DNA of 64,000 nt from Desulfolinea sp050305405 (lineage in GTDB: Bacteria; Chloroflexota; Anaerolineae; Anaerolineales; Villigracilaceae), in assembly GCA_050305405.1 (NCBI GenBank), contig JBNLFG010000018.1, positions 19,840 to 83,839 on the forward strand, written 5' to 3'. Positions 7,207-13,964 of this stretch are shown in pieces. Position 1 is the first letter of the stretch, and each line of letters begins with the position of its first letter. Below the pieces are notes generated by a model. It was given only the letters and a program-made list of their open reading frames with translations, was not told the origin of the DNA and searched no databases. The position numbers were made by a program, and so were the translations under genes.

Positions 7207-8043
7207 TTAGTTTATTCCTAACTCTCTTTTTACATTCAAAATCTCATCCCGCAACTCTGCCGCCGCGCGTTTGGGACTTTCAGCCTTCGCAATCGAGCGC
7301 GAGACGTTGATGAGCATCCCTTTGCCATCTGCCCGCAGACCGGCCTTGAGCGCCGTTGCCAAATCCCCGCCCTGGGCACCCACACCCGGGGAGAGGAACC
7401 ACAAATCGGGCGCAGCGGCGCGGACCTTTGCCAGCGCTTCGGGTTGGGTTGCGCCGACGACGAGACCGATGTTGTCGGCGGTGTTCCAGCTTTGGGCAAG
7501 TTCTGCCACGTGAACGTACAAGGGTAGAGGTGGACGGCCGTCCGCCCCTACGACGGGCAGATCTTGTAGATCGGATGCGCCGGGATTACTCGTCTTGCAC
7601 AACAGAAATGCGCCTTTTTCGGGATAACCCAAAAAGGGATCGATCGAGTCTTTGCCGAGGTAGGGGTTGAGGGTAATGCAATCCGCGCCGAGGTGGTCGA
7701 AGGCGGATTTGGCGTAGGCGTCGGCGGTCGAGGCGATATCGCCGCGTTTGGCGTCGAGGATGATGGGGATCATCGAGCCTTGTTTTTGCGATTCGGCTTT
7801 GATAGCAGAAATTAGCTCGGAGAGGGCATCCCAGCCTTTGGCACCGAAAAACTCAAAGAAAGCGGCGTTGGGCTTAAAAGCTGCGGCGTACCGAGAAGTT
7901 TCTTGCACGATCCGCAGGCTAAATTCAAGAGCGGCTTCGGCAGATGCTTCGGGCAGCATCGAAACGTGCGGGTCCAGTCCTACGCAGAGGAGCGAGGAGC
8001 AATCATCCACGCGGCGTTCTAAAAAGCTAAAAAAAGTTTCCAT
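7207..8043 (-). CDS. pyrF: Orotidine-5'-phosphate decarboxylase (PyrF, long bacterial subfamily)
   Basis: A 278-residue enzyme that converts OMP to UMP. The catalytic charged network is visible as LDAKRGD (96-102), the substrate strand as FKPNAAFFE (56-64), and the phosphate-binding end as LSPGVGAQGGD (217-227) and INVSR (245-249). An upstream in-frame ATG would add 32 residues that are encoded by a dispersed repeat, so ATG at 8043, with AAAGGA just before it, is the true start. Residues about 164-174 (VVGADGRPPLP) are extra relative to the family and are encoded by a near-perfect 28-bp palindrome. The insertion lies in a surface loop between QDLP and LYVHVA and keeps the frame. Confidence 0.94.
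   Translation of the reverse strand: METFFSFLERRVDDCSSLLCVGLDPHVSMLPEASAEAALEFSLRIVQETSRYAAAFKPNAAFFEFFGAKGWDALSELISAIKAESQKQGSMIPIILDAKRGDIASTADAYAKSAFDHLGADCITLNPYLGKDSIDPFLGYPEKGAFLLCKTSNPGASDLQDLPVVGADGRPPLPLYVHVAELAQSWNTADNIGLVVGATQPEALAKVRAAAPDLWFLSPGVGAQGGDLATALKAGLRADGKGMLINVSRSIAKAESPKRAAAELRDEILNVKRELGIN
7524..7551. repeat. 28-bp palindrome inserted in frame in pyrF
   Basis: Two 14-bp arms (GTAGAGGTGGACGG and CCGTCCGCCCCTAC) form an inverted repeat with two mismatches and no spacer. It shares its GTAGGGGCGG core (seen on the minus strand) with the hairpin at 3388. It encodes part of an extra loop in PyrF. Confidence 0.7.
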
Positions 8044-8055
8044 GATTTCCTTTTT

Positions 8056-8160
8056 ACCACAGAGCACACAGAGACCACGGAGAAAAGCTTTAAAAATCTC
8101 TGTGAACTCTGCCGTCTCGCACCGACGTGCTCGCGGCACGGACGGTGTGCTCTCTGTGGT
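8056..8160. repeat. ACCACAGAG inverted repeat, copy 1
   Basis: The segment opens ACCACAGAGCACACAGAG and closes GTGTGCTCTCTGTGGT, the ends being inverted copies of each other; an inner GTGCTCGCGGCAC hairpin lies at about 8127-8139. A related element occurs at 41948-42018. Here it lies between pyrB and pyrF, so it is probably transcribed in the pyr message. Confidence 0.7.
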
Positions 8161-8166
8161 GAATCT

Positions 8167-9150
8167 TTAGGCTTTGCCTAATACCATTGCCAACAGCGCC
8201 ATTCTAACGTAGAGCCCATATTCCATCTGGCGAAAGTAGGCGGCGCGGGGGTCTTTGTCGAAGGCGGGGTCGATCTCGCCGACGCGGGGCAGGGGGTGCA
8301 TGACGATCATTTCGTCTTTGGCGGCTTGCATCACTTCGGGGTTGATGACGAAGGAGCCAGCCACTTTTTCGTATTCGGCGGGGTCTTCGAAGCGCTCTTT
8401 TTGGACGCGCGTGACGTAGAGCACGTCGGTTTCGGGCAAGACGTCGTCGAGGCTGGTGTACTCGGCTTGCGGGATATTCTTGGCGGCGACTTCGTCCAGC
8501 ACGTCTTTGGGCATACGCAGAATATCGGGGGAGACGTAGTTGAGCTTCACGTCGTAGAGCGTCAGCAGGCGCGCCAGCGAGTGGACGGTGCGCCCGTATT
8601 TCAGATCGCCGAGCATGGTGATGGTTTTGCCGTCGATCTCGCCGATGCCGAGTTCCGAGAAGATGGTGAAAAGGTCGAGCAGCGCCTGCGTGGGGTGTTC
8701 GCCGACGCCATCGCCCGCGTTCAGAACGGGTTTTTCGGCGGCTTCTGCGGCGATCGCAGCCGAACCGACATCGGGATGGCGCAGGACGATCACATCGGCG
8801 TAGCATTCGAGCGTACGGATGGTGTCGGCGAGGCTTTCGCCCTTGGATACCGACGAGTATTTCACGTTATTGATCGGGATGACGCTGCCGCCGAGTCTTT
8901 CCATCGCGGCAAAGAAGGATGACGAGGTACGCGTGGACGGCTCGTAAAACAAATTCGCCAAAATTTTGCCTTTGAGCAGGTCAAAAGTGCCAACGCGCTC
9001 GACCATCCCGTGCATTTCGTGCGCCACGCCGAAAATATAGTCGAGATCGGCGCGGTCGAATTGCTTCACAGACAGGATGTCTTTGCCGTACCACGGCGAG
9101 TGGACGTTATCGCCAAAGGGCAGGTGGGGGGATTGGGGGGAAGTGGGCAT
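8167..9150 (-). CDS. pyrB: Aspartate carbamoyltransferase catalytic chain
   Basis: A 327-residue enzyme that joins carbamoyl phosphate and aspartate, the committed step of UMP synthesis. Carbamoyl-phosphate residues are seen in YEPSTRTSSSF (69-79), in the mobile loop SKGES (102-106) and in EHPTQALLDLF (151-161). The aspartate-binding 240s loop is present, with HPLPRVGEI at 285-293. The N-terminus is about 15 residues longer than usual and Pro-rich. No pyrI regulatory chain is encoded in the window. The ATG at 9150 has AAGGAG 6 nt upstream and is preceded by a CTTC/AACC repeat leader. Confidence 0.96.
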   Translation of the reverse strand: MPTSPQSPHLPFGDNVHSPWYGKDILSVKQFDRADLDYIFGVAHEMHGMVERVGTFDLLKGKILANLFYEPSTRTSSSFFAAMERLGGSVIPINNVKYSSVSKGESLADTIRTLECYADVIVLRHPDVGSAAIAAEAAEKPVLNAGDGVGEHPTQALLDLFTIFSELGIGEIDGKTITMLGDLKYGRTVHSLARLLTLYDVKLNYVSPDILRMPKDVLDEVAAKNIPQAEYTSLDDVLPETDVLYVTRVQKERFEDPAEYEKVAGSFVINPEVMQAAKDEMIVMHPLPRVGEIDPAFDKDPRAAYFRQMEYGLYVRMALLAMVLGKA

Positions 9151-9160
9151 TTTTTCTCCT

Positions 9161-9252
9161 TGGTTTGAAAGTTGGAAGGTTTGAATGTTGAAGGTTTAAG
9201 GTTGGAAGGTTGGTTTTTAACCTTGAACCTTCAACCTGGAACTTGTAACCGA
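9161..9252. repeat. AACCTTC leader repeat before pyrB
   Basis: Read on the minus strand, the 5' side of pyrB is a low-complexity run built from AACCTTC, AACATTC and AACTTTC units, with its other half in inverted orientation (AAGGTT units) so that the two halves can pair around a short A-run. Similar runs precede the starts at 9928 and 43428. Confidence 0.65.
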
Positions 9253-9304
9253 ACCGCTCTTGCATTTGGCTTGTTTCCGTTATGCATGACATTTTCTTGG
9301 TGAT

Positions 9305-9928
9305 TTAGTCTGTGCCGGTACCGCCGCTGCCGCAGCCCCAGCCAGTACATCCGCTATCTCCACCATCATTCCCATCACCCTGCGGCGCACTTTCGGGCAT
9401 AATCTCAGAGATGGCTTTCGTGAAGGTGAAGAAATCGCTCTGGCAAAGCGCTTCGCCAGCGGCGTTCAGGGCGCTCACGTTCCATTGGTGCTCGCCGCTC
9501 TGGTTGTAGGCGGGGTGCATCGAGAAGCCGTCCATGTAACGGTTGAGCGTGGTCTCGTCGGTGGTAAAGGTCAGCTCCAAGCCATCAGGGAAGACGAAGG
9601 TTAGCAGGTAACTGTCCGCGTCGGGGTGTGCGCTCCACGAGAAGGTCACGCGTGCGTTGCCGGGCAGCTCGATCCCGTCGAGGGGTTCGAGGAGTTCGAC
9701 GCAAGGAATGGGTGTGGCGGTAAAAGTCGCGGTCGGCTCTGGCGCTGCTTCTTCGTCAACTTCTTCTGCTTCGGATGCAGCTTCAGGCGTGAAGGTCGAA
9801 GCCGGCGAAGGGGATGCCGTTACGTTTTCCGTCGGATGAGTTGGCGCTCCGACAGGTTTCGGTTTCAGGAGCAGAAAACCCAGCCCCAACAAGATGGCAA
9901 GTATCAGTAAGGCTAGTTTTGATTTCAT
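9305..9928 (-). CDS. Membrane-anchored extracytoplasmic protein with Thr/Pro linker and beta domain
   Basis: A 207-residue protein with an N-terminal anchor (about residues 4-21, LALLILAILLGLGFLLL), a Pro/Thr/Ser/Glu-rich linker (25-75), and a beta-sandwich-like domain (about 76-170) with the look of a fibronectin-III or Ig-like fold (VTFSWSAHPDADSYLLTF). A Gly-rich tail with two Cys follows (DSGCTGWGCGSGG). It is probably exposed outside the membrane; function unknown. The ATG at 9928 follows AAAGGAG. It sits between pyrB and a Nif3-like gene on the same strand. Confidence 0.65.
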   Translation of the reverse strand: MKSKLALLILAILLGLGFLLLKPKPVGAPTHPTENVTASPSPASTFTPEAASEAEEVDEEAAPEPTATFTATPIPCVELLEPLDGIELPGNARVTFSWSAHPDADSYLLTFVFPDGLELTFTTDETTLNRYMDGFSMHPAYNQSGEHQWNVSALNAAGEALCQSDFFTFTKAISEIMPESAPQGDGNDGGDSGCTGWGCGSGGTGTD

Positions 9929-9945
9929 TTTCTTTCTCCTTTTCC

Positions 9946-9983
9946 AGGTTAAAAAGTTCGAATGTTGAATGTTTAAGGTTAGT
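9946..9983. repeat. AACCTT/AACATTC leader repeat, short copy
   Basis: On the minus strand this reads CTAACCTTAAACATTCAACATTCG and lies just before the ribosome site of the gene at 9305-9928. It matches the style of the longer runs at 9161-9252 and 43377-43427. Confidence 0.5.
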
Positions 9984-9997
9984 CAGGCTGTGCGTCG

Positions 9998-10342
9998 CTA
10001 ATTTTCTCCATTGAAAAGATGGTTTGCTAAAGGAATGATATTGATGAGTGGTTCTTCATAGGGGTGGATCGCTTTGATCGACTTGATGGCGTCGTTGACC
10101 AATTCCCGTTTGCAATTGACCTCCACCTTGTATTCAGTACCTTCATTTATTTCACCGATTTCTCCTTCAAAAGGAGTTGCGCCATCCAGTGGACGGTAAT
10201 ATCCCTGAATGGGATGTAAGGCAATGCAATGATCGTAATTGCCGATCACCCCTGCGCCGATTTTTGCTAGGGCATCACGGATAGGCATAATATATTCCAG
10301 CGGGGTGAAAATTTCGAGTTTGACGTCAGTAAAGTTTTGCAT
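9998..10342 (-). CDS. Nif3/YqfO-CutA-like domain protein
   Basis: A 114-residue stand-alone domain matching the YqfO insert / CutA-like ferredoxin fold. The opening KLEIFTPLEYIMPIRDALAK, the middle GAGVIGNYDHC and RPLDGATPFEG, and the closing IKAIHPYEEPLINIIPL are the conserved elements of this family. It is known as a regulatory or metal-binding module fused to Nif3 proteins; alone its role is unclear. The ATG at 10342 has AAAGGAAAC before it. It lies between the hydrolase and the anchored protein in the pyr run. Confidence 0.75.
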   Translation of the reverse strand: MQNFTDVKLEIFTPLEYIMPIRDALAKIGAGVIGNYDHCIALHPIQGYYRPLDGATPFEGEIGEINEGTEYKVEVNCKRELVNDAIKSIKAIHPYEEPLINIIPLANHLFNGEN

Positions 10343-10408
10343 AAGTTTCCTTTTTATGGAGCACGGGTTTAGATGTGGAAATCTGTCGTAAGCGCAGCGA
10401 CATCCGTG

Positions 10409-11290
10409 TTATTCGTTCCCTATTCTTTTTGCAAACGCCCCGATCTCGCTGAAAGCCCTCTTCGCTTCGGGCAAAATGCCGACCGATTGCCAGACATGCC
10501 ACATGCCCTCATAAACCGAGAGCGTCACATCCACGCCGGCGGATTTGGCATTCTCGGCGACCATGCGGGCATCGTCGAGCAGGGCTTCATCCGACCCAAC
10601 CTGAATGAGTATCGGCGGGAAGTTTGTTAAATCGGCAAAGGCGGGCGAGATGTGCGGGGTACGCGGGTCGGCAAAGGCGATGTACGCCTCTGCCCACAGG
10701 CGCAGATTGTCGGGGGACAGGATCACGCTTTTGTCTGCGTTCGTCTCGTGTGATGCACCGCTGAAGGTCAAATCCGTCCATGGGGAGAGCAGGATGAGCG
10801 CGGCAGGGAGCGGGCGTCCCTCGTCGCGCAGGGCAAGGGTGGTTGCCAACGTCAGCCCGCCGCCAGCGGAGTCTCCGGCGATGATGATATTCTTTGAATC
10901 GTACCCCTCGCGCAGGAGCCAATCGTAAATCGAGAGCGCATCTTCCAGCGCGGCGGGGAAGGGAGTTTCGGGCGCAAGGCGGTAGTCGGGCATCAGCACG
11001 CGTGCGCCCGTCGCTTCCGAGATGCTGCCGCAGAGCAGGCGATACATGCCGAGCGTGCCAGAAACATAGCCGCCGCCGTGCAGGTACAGGATCAGCTTTT
11101 CGTCCGAAGCGCTCTCCTGCGCGATCCATTCCACGTCGATCTCGTTGATGCGCGCTTTTGCCAGTGAAGTGCTCTTGGGCAGTTTCGCCATCATTTTCAG
11201 AGAGGCTTCCTGTGACTGACGCAATTCGTCAATGCTCATCGGCTTGTAGAATATTTTGCGGAGCAGGGTTTTGAAAATGAAACGTAACAT
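10409..11290 (-). CDS. Alpha/beta hydrolase of the hormone-sensitive-lipase family
   Basis: A 293-residue esterase-like protein. The HSL-family oxyanion motif HGGGY (71-75), YRLAPE (103-108) and the nucleophile elbow GDSAGG (139-144, Ser141) are present. Asp234 in VGSDEALLDD and His265 in MWHVWQ complete the catalytic triad. It should hydrolyse short-chain carboxylic esters in the cytosol; the natural substrate is unknown. An upstream start at 11374 would add 28 poorly conserved residues; ATG at 11290 is preferred because GAAGGAA lies before it. It is 72 nt downstream of pyrC on the same strand. Confidence 0.88.
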   Translation of the reverse strand: MLRFIFKTLLRKIFYKPMSIDELRQSQEASLKMMAKLPKSTSLAKARINEIDVEWIAQESASDEKLILYLHGGGYVSGTLGMYRLLCGSISEATGARVLMPDYRLAPETPFPAALEDALSIYDWLLREGYDSKNIIIAGDSAGGGLTLATTLALRDEGRPLPAALILLSPWTDLTFSGASHETNADKSVILSPDNLRLWAEAYIAFADPRTPHISPAFADLTNFPPILIQVGSDEALLDDARMVAENAKSAGVDVTLSVYEGMWHVWQSVGILPEAKRAFSEIGAFAKRIGNE

Positions 11291-11361
11291 CTTTTCCTTC
11301 TTTCTCTTAGACCCATCGTGCAATGCGCTGCTTGAACTTGTTATTTGTATCTTGCAACTAC

Positions 11362-12477
11362 CTATTCCCAACAATCAAAACGCTCTGGGGTCTCTTTCCC
11401 TGTCTGCCAATCGCGGACGTTGTGACCGAAACCGGGCGGGGCCAGGATTTGACCATCCTTGAAGGCTTCCTTGCCGCGCAGAACGACACGCGTCACACGC
11501 CCTTTGACAGGGTAGCCTTCGAAGGGCGTCCAGCCGCATTTGGAGTGCAGTTCCGCACTACGGATCTTGCCCCGCACATTTTCATCGACCTCGACCCAGG
11601 TCTGCGCCTGATCGGGGAGATTGAAAATGCGTTTCGGGTTAGTATGCATTTTTTCGATAATATCATCGACCGTTAAGCGACCTTCGCTGGCAGCGGTAAG
11701 CAATAAAGGCAAGATCGTCTCCACACCGGGGAAGCCGGGCGGGGGTGTATCGCTGTCTTTCTCTGTAATCGTGTGCGGAGCGTGGTCTGTTGCGAAGCAG
11801 TCGATGACATCAAGGTTTTGCCAGAGCGCATCCACATCGGTTTGGGTGGCGAGGCGTGGGCGAACTTCCTGCCTGCCGAAAGGCAGACCTGATAGGTTTT
11901 CAAAACCCGTCAGGTCTTTGTTGATGAATAAATGATGCGGGCAGACTTCGCAAGTGACCTTGATGCCTTTTTCCTTCGCTGCCTTGATGAGCAAGACTTC
12001 TTCTTTCAAGGAGATGTGCGCAATATGGACAGGGCGGTCGTAGATCGCGGCAAATAAGATGCCCGCTGCCATTGTGCGAGATTCGGAGTGTAGCACGATG
12101 GGCATCTCTTTGGGAAAACGCTCAAAGTGCGGCATCCACAACGACATATCGTCGAGGCGTAATTCGCCAAAGGTGGAGTCGAGATACATCTTTAGACCGG
12201 CAGCGCGCTGGGCAAGATGTGCGGCGGTGGAGGCATTATCGGGTCCTGCGCCGAGAAATTGGGCGTAGTCACAGCGCGCTTTTCTTTTGGCGGAATCAAG
12301 CGCAAGGTCGAGGGTGTCTTCGTCAAAGATCGGGGGCTTGGTATTCGGCATGGCGAGCAACATTGTCACACCACCGGCCAGTGCGGACTGAGTCACCGTA
12401 TCCCAATCTTCTTTATGGGTCTGGCCGGGTTCGCGTACATGGACATGGGGGTCAATTAATCCGGGAAGTTTTAGCAT
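11362..12477 (-). CDS. pyrC: Dihydroorotase, CAD-like type I
   Basis: A 371-residue amidohydrolase that cyclises carbamoyl aspartate to dihydroorotate. The metal ligands are readable: HVHVREPG (11-18), Lys96 in GLKMYLDSTFGEL as the likely carboxylated bridging Lys, His130 (IVLHSE), His154 (HIAHIS) and Asp231 in ATDHAPH. The THKEDW segment and the GLKMYLD context resemble the dihydroorotase domain of animal CAD more than E. coli PyrC. The ATG at 12477 has AAGGA 6 nt upstream. It is the first gene of the minus-strand pyrimidine run and is preceded by a strong promoter and a leader ending in an intrinsic-terminator hairpin, so its expression is probably controlled by attenuation. Confidence 0.93.
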   Translation of the reverse strand: MLKLPGLIDPHVHVREPGQTHKEDWDTVTQSALAGGVTMLLAMPNTKPPIFDEDTLDLALDSAKRKARCDYAQFLGAGPDNASTAAHLAQRAAGLKMYLDSTFGELRLDDMSLWMPHFERFPKEMPIVLHSESRTMAAGILFAAIYDRPVHIAHISLKEEVLLIKAAKEKGIKVTCEVCPHHLFINKDLTGFENLSGLPFGRQEVRPRLATQTDVDALWQNLDVIDCFATDHAPHTITEKDSDTPPPGFPGVETILPLLLTAASEGRLTVDDIIEKMHTNPKRIFNLPDQAQTWVEVDENVRGKIRSAELHSKCGWTPFEGYPVKGRVTRVVLRGKEAFKDGQILAPPGFGHNVRDWQTGKETPERFDCWE

Positions 12478-12493
12478 TGCTGTCCTTAGGGAT

Positions 12494-12521
12494 AAAAAAA
12501 GAGAGCCACGAATGGCTCTCT
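12494..12521 (-). terminator. Intrinsic-terminator hairpin in the pyrC leader (candidate attenuator)
   Basis: On the minus strand AGAGAGCCA, a short loop and TGGCTCTCT are followed by a run of T. It ends 16 nt before the pyrC start codon and just before its ribosome site. It lies downstream of the promoter at 12610-12637, so it would stop the pyr transcript early unless prevented. It could also end read-through from the CAP-domain gene. Confidence 0.75.
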
Positions 12522-12609
12522 AAAGGATGAATAGAAAAGGGCGCCTGCCCCGTTGGGGGCGGAAACTTGTTCAATGTGTTGAAGAGTTTTCTGGCGCATA
12601 TTGTGCGTG

Positions 12610-12637
12610 ATTGTATGCAGGCTGGCCGATTTGTCAA
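12610..12637 (-). promoter_or_regulatory. Strong sigma-70-type promoter for the pyr run
   Basis: On the minus strand TTGACA (12637-12632), a 16-nt spacer and TACAAT (12615-12610) are close to consensus. Transcription would start near 12603, giving a leader of about 125 nt. The leader holds a hairpin around TTCAACACATTGAA, a GCCCC/GGGGC hairpin and the terminator at 12494-12521. The -35 box is 5 nt before the stop side of the CAP-domain gene. Confidence 0.75.
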
Positions 12638-12642
12638 GTCTT

Positions 12643-13701
12643 TTATGGCGCGCCGAAGACGATCACGTAAAAACCGAAATTATCAAAGAAGGCGTAGCCG
12701 ATACCCACTTCAGTAAATGTTGTGCTAATCAGATTGAGATTATGGTTTGGGTCGGTCTGATCCAAACGCCACCAATCTTTTACTTCTTCAGGCGTTAAGG
12801 GCGGATAGCTGCCATAAACATTCTCCGCAACGGGGCCTGTATAGCCAGCCGCTGCGGTGCGCGTCTGAACCGTTGATCCATCAGAACCTGTGTGGACAAA
12901 AAGGCGATTGCAGGCCATATCCGCTGCATGAGCTTGCGCCGCTGTGGTTAACTGAGTATTGAGCGTGTAGGCTGCTAGACCGGATTCCGCACGATAGGCG
13001 TTGATCTGGTTTAATAGCTCGTCGACTCGATTCGAATCAACTGTATAGGCGCAAGTTGCTGGATTTGTATCCGTGCCCGCGCCCGTGTCTGTACTTGCTT
13101 CCGTTGTGGATGTAGGCGTTGGCTCCCCGTTATCCACCGCGTTAATCACCACCCATAGGCGTGAATCCCCTTCGAGTTCCATTGGCAACCCTTCCGGGTT
13201 ACGGATTACGAAATTTCCGCGATGGGTGCCTGCGATGCTCGGCGCAACCAAGTCAATGGAAATATCCGCTGTTTCGCCCGGATTGGTCAAGGGGAGTGCC
13301 GCAGATTCTGGCGCTCCCAAAGAGAGCTCCGAATAATGCGTGATGGTATAGCCATACCACCAGATGCAGGTACCTGTGTTTTGAACACGCCAGGTCTTCG
13401 TGAAAGTCTCGTTGATATTCACATTGCTGTTGTCAGGGATGGTCACATCGCTGATAAAGCGACCGGCGTTTGTGCAGTTGTCAGCATTCTCCGGCGGGAG
13501 TGGCGTAGCTGTCGCCGTTGGCGCTTCTGCTGGCGTGGGTGTGAGCGATGGTTCAAGGGTGGGCGTGGATGTCGGCACGAGTGTCTCTGTCGGGGGGACA
13601 GGGGTCTCGGTTGCAGGGGCTGTTGTTGGTGTTGCCTGCGTGCCGCAGGCAGACAGTAGTACTGCGCTGAGGAGCAGATATAGAATGATCTTTTTGAACA
13701 T
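12643..13701 (-). CDS. Lipoprotein with NBR1-type Ig-like domain and CAP/SCP domain
   Basis: A 352-residue exported lipoprotein. The signal ends in lipobox LSAC (Cys19), followed by a Thr/Pro-rich stalk (about 24-75). Residues about 78-190 match the Ig-like domain found in NBR1 and bacterial homologues, with its conserved Trp pattern (FTKTWRVQNTGTC, WWYGY). The C-terminal part (about 225-350) is a CAP/SCP domain: LLNQINAYRAESGLAAY, AAQAHAADMA, FVHTGSDGST and a closing EVGIGYAFF. CAP domains occur in secreted proteins with varied roles, including binding lipids and acting on other proteins. The ATG at 13701 has AGGAG 5 nt upstream. It is divergent from icd. Confidence 0.88.
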   Translation of the reverse strand: MFKKIILYLLLSAVLLSACGTQATPTTAPATETPVPPTETLVPTSTPTLEPSLTPTPAEAPTATATPLPPENADNCTNAGRFISDVTIPDNSNVNINETFTKTWRVQNTGTCIWWYGYTITHYSELSLGAPESAALPLTNPGETADISIDLVAPSIAGTHRGNFVIRNPEGLPMELEGDSRLWVVINAVDNGEPTPTSTTEASTDTGAGTDTNPATCAYTVDSNRVDELLNQINAYRAESGLAAYTLNTQLTTAAQAHAADMACNRLFVHTGSDGSTVQTRTAAAGYTGPVAENVYGSYPPLTPEEVKDWWRLDQTDPNHNLNLISTTFTEVGIGYAFFDNFGFYVIVFGAP

Positions 13702-13890
13702 TTTAACTCCTAAACTTTATTGTATCGTACCCAAAAAATGTTCTTCGATAAAAATAGTACAGTATGCCAGATGATTACGCAAGAGGGGCAAGTGGGGCAC
13801 CGAAAACGTGAGAATAAAAAAAAGTCCCCTGAATTTCATCAACGTGTTGAATGCTGTTGCATCTAAATACAATCAAAATGACAATCGTCA

Positions 13891-13920
13891 CTGACCTCTC
13901 GGAAGCTGCCTTGCTATAAT
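13891..13920 (+). promoter_or_regulatory. Promoter of icd
   Basis: TGCTATAAT gives an extended -10 with a perfect TATAAT at 13915-13920; CTGACC at 13891-13896 is a weak -35. A start near 13927 would leave a leader of about 38 nt with AAGGAG before the ATG at 13965. Confidence 0.65.
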
Positions 13921-13964
13921 CCCTTCGGCCTTATTAGAAAAAAATCACCAAAAGGAGAGACAAA

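Noticed and set aside
8044..8139. N-terminal extension of PyrF from the upstream ATG
   Set aside because: The extra codons are part of the CACAGAG repeat; AAAGGA before 8043 and family length favour the shorter form.
8204..8922. Arg-rich and Val/Asp-rich frames overlapping pyrB on both strands
   Set aside because: pyrB is intact with all catalytic motifs; these are frame shadows of high-GC codons.
12494..12521. Reading the hairpin only as the terminator of the CAP-domain gene
   Set aside because: It lies about 120 nt beyond that gene and downstream of a strong promoter, next to the pyrC ribosome site; attenuation fits better, though the two roles are not exclusive.
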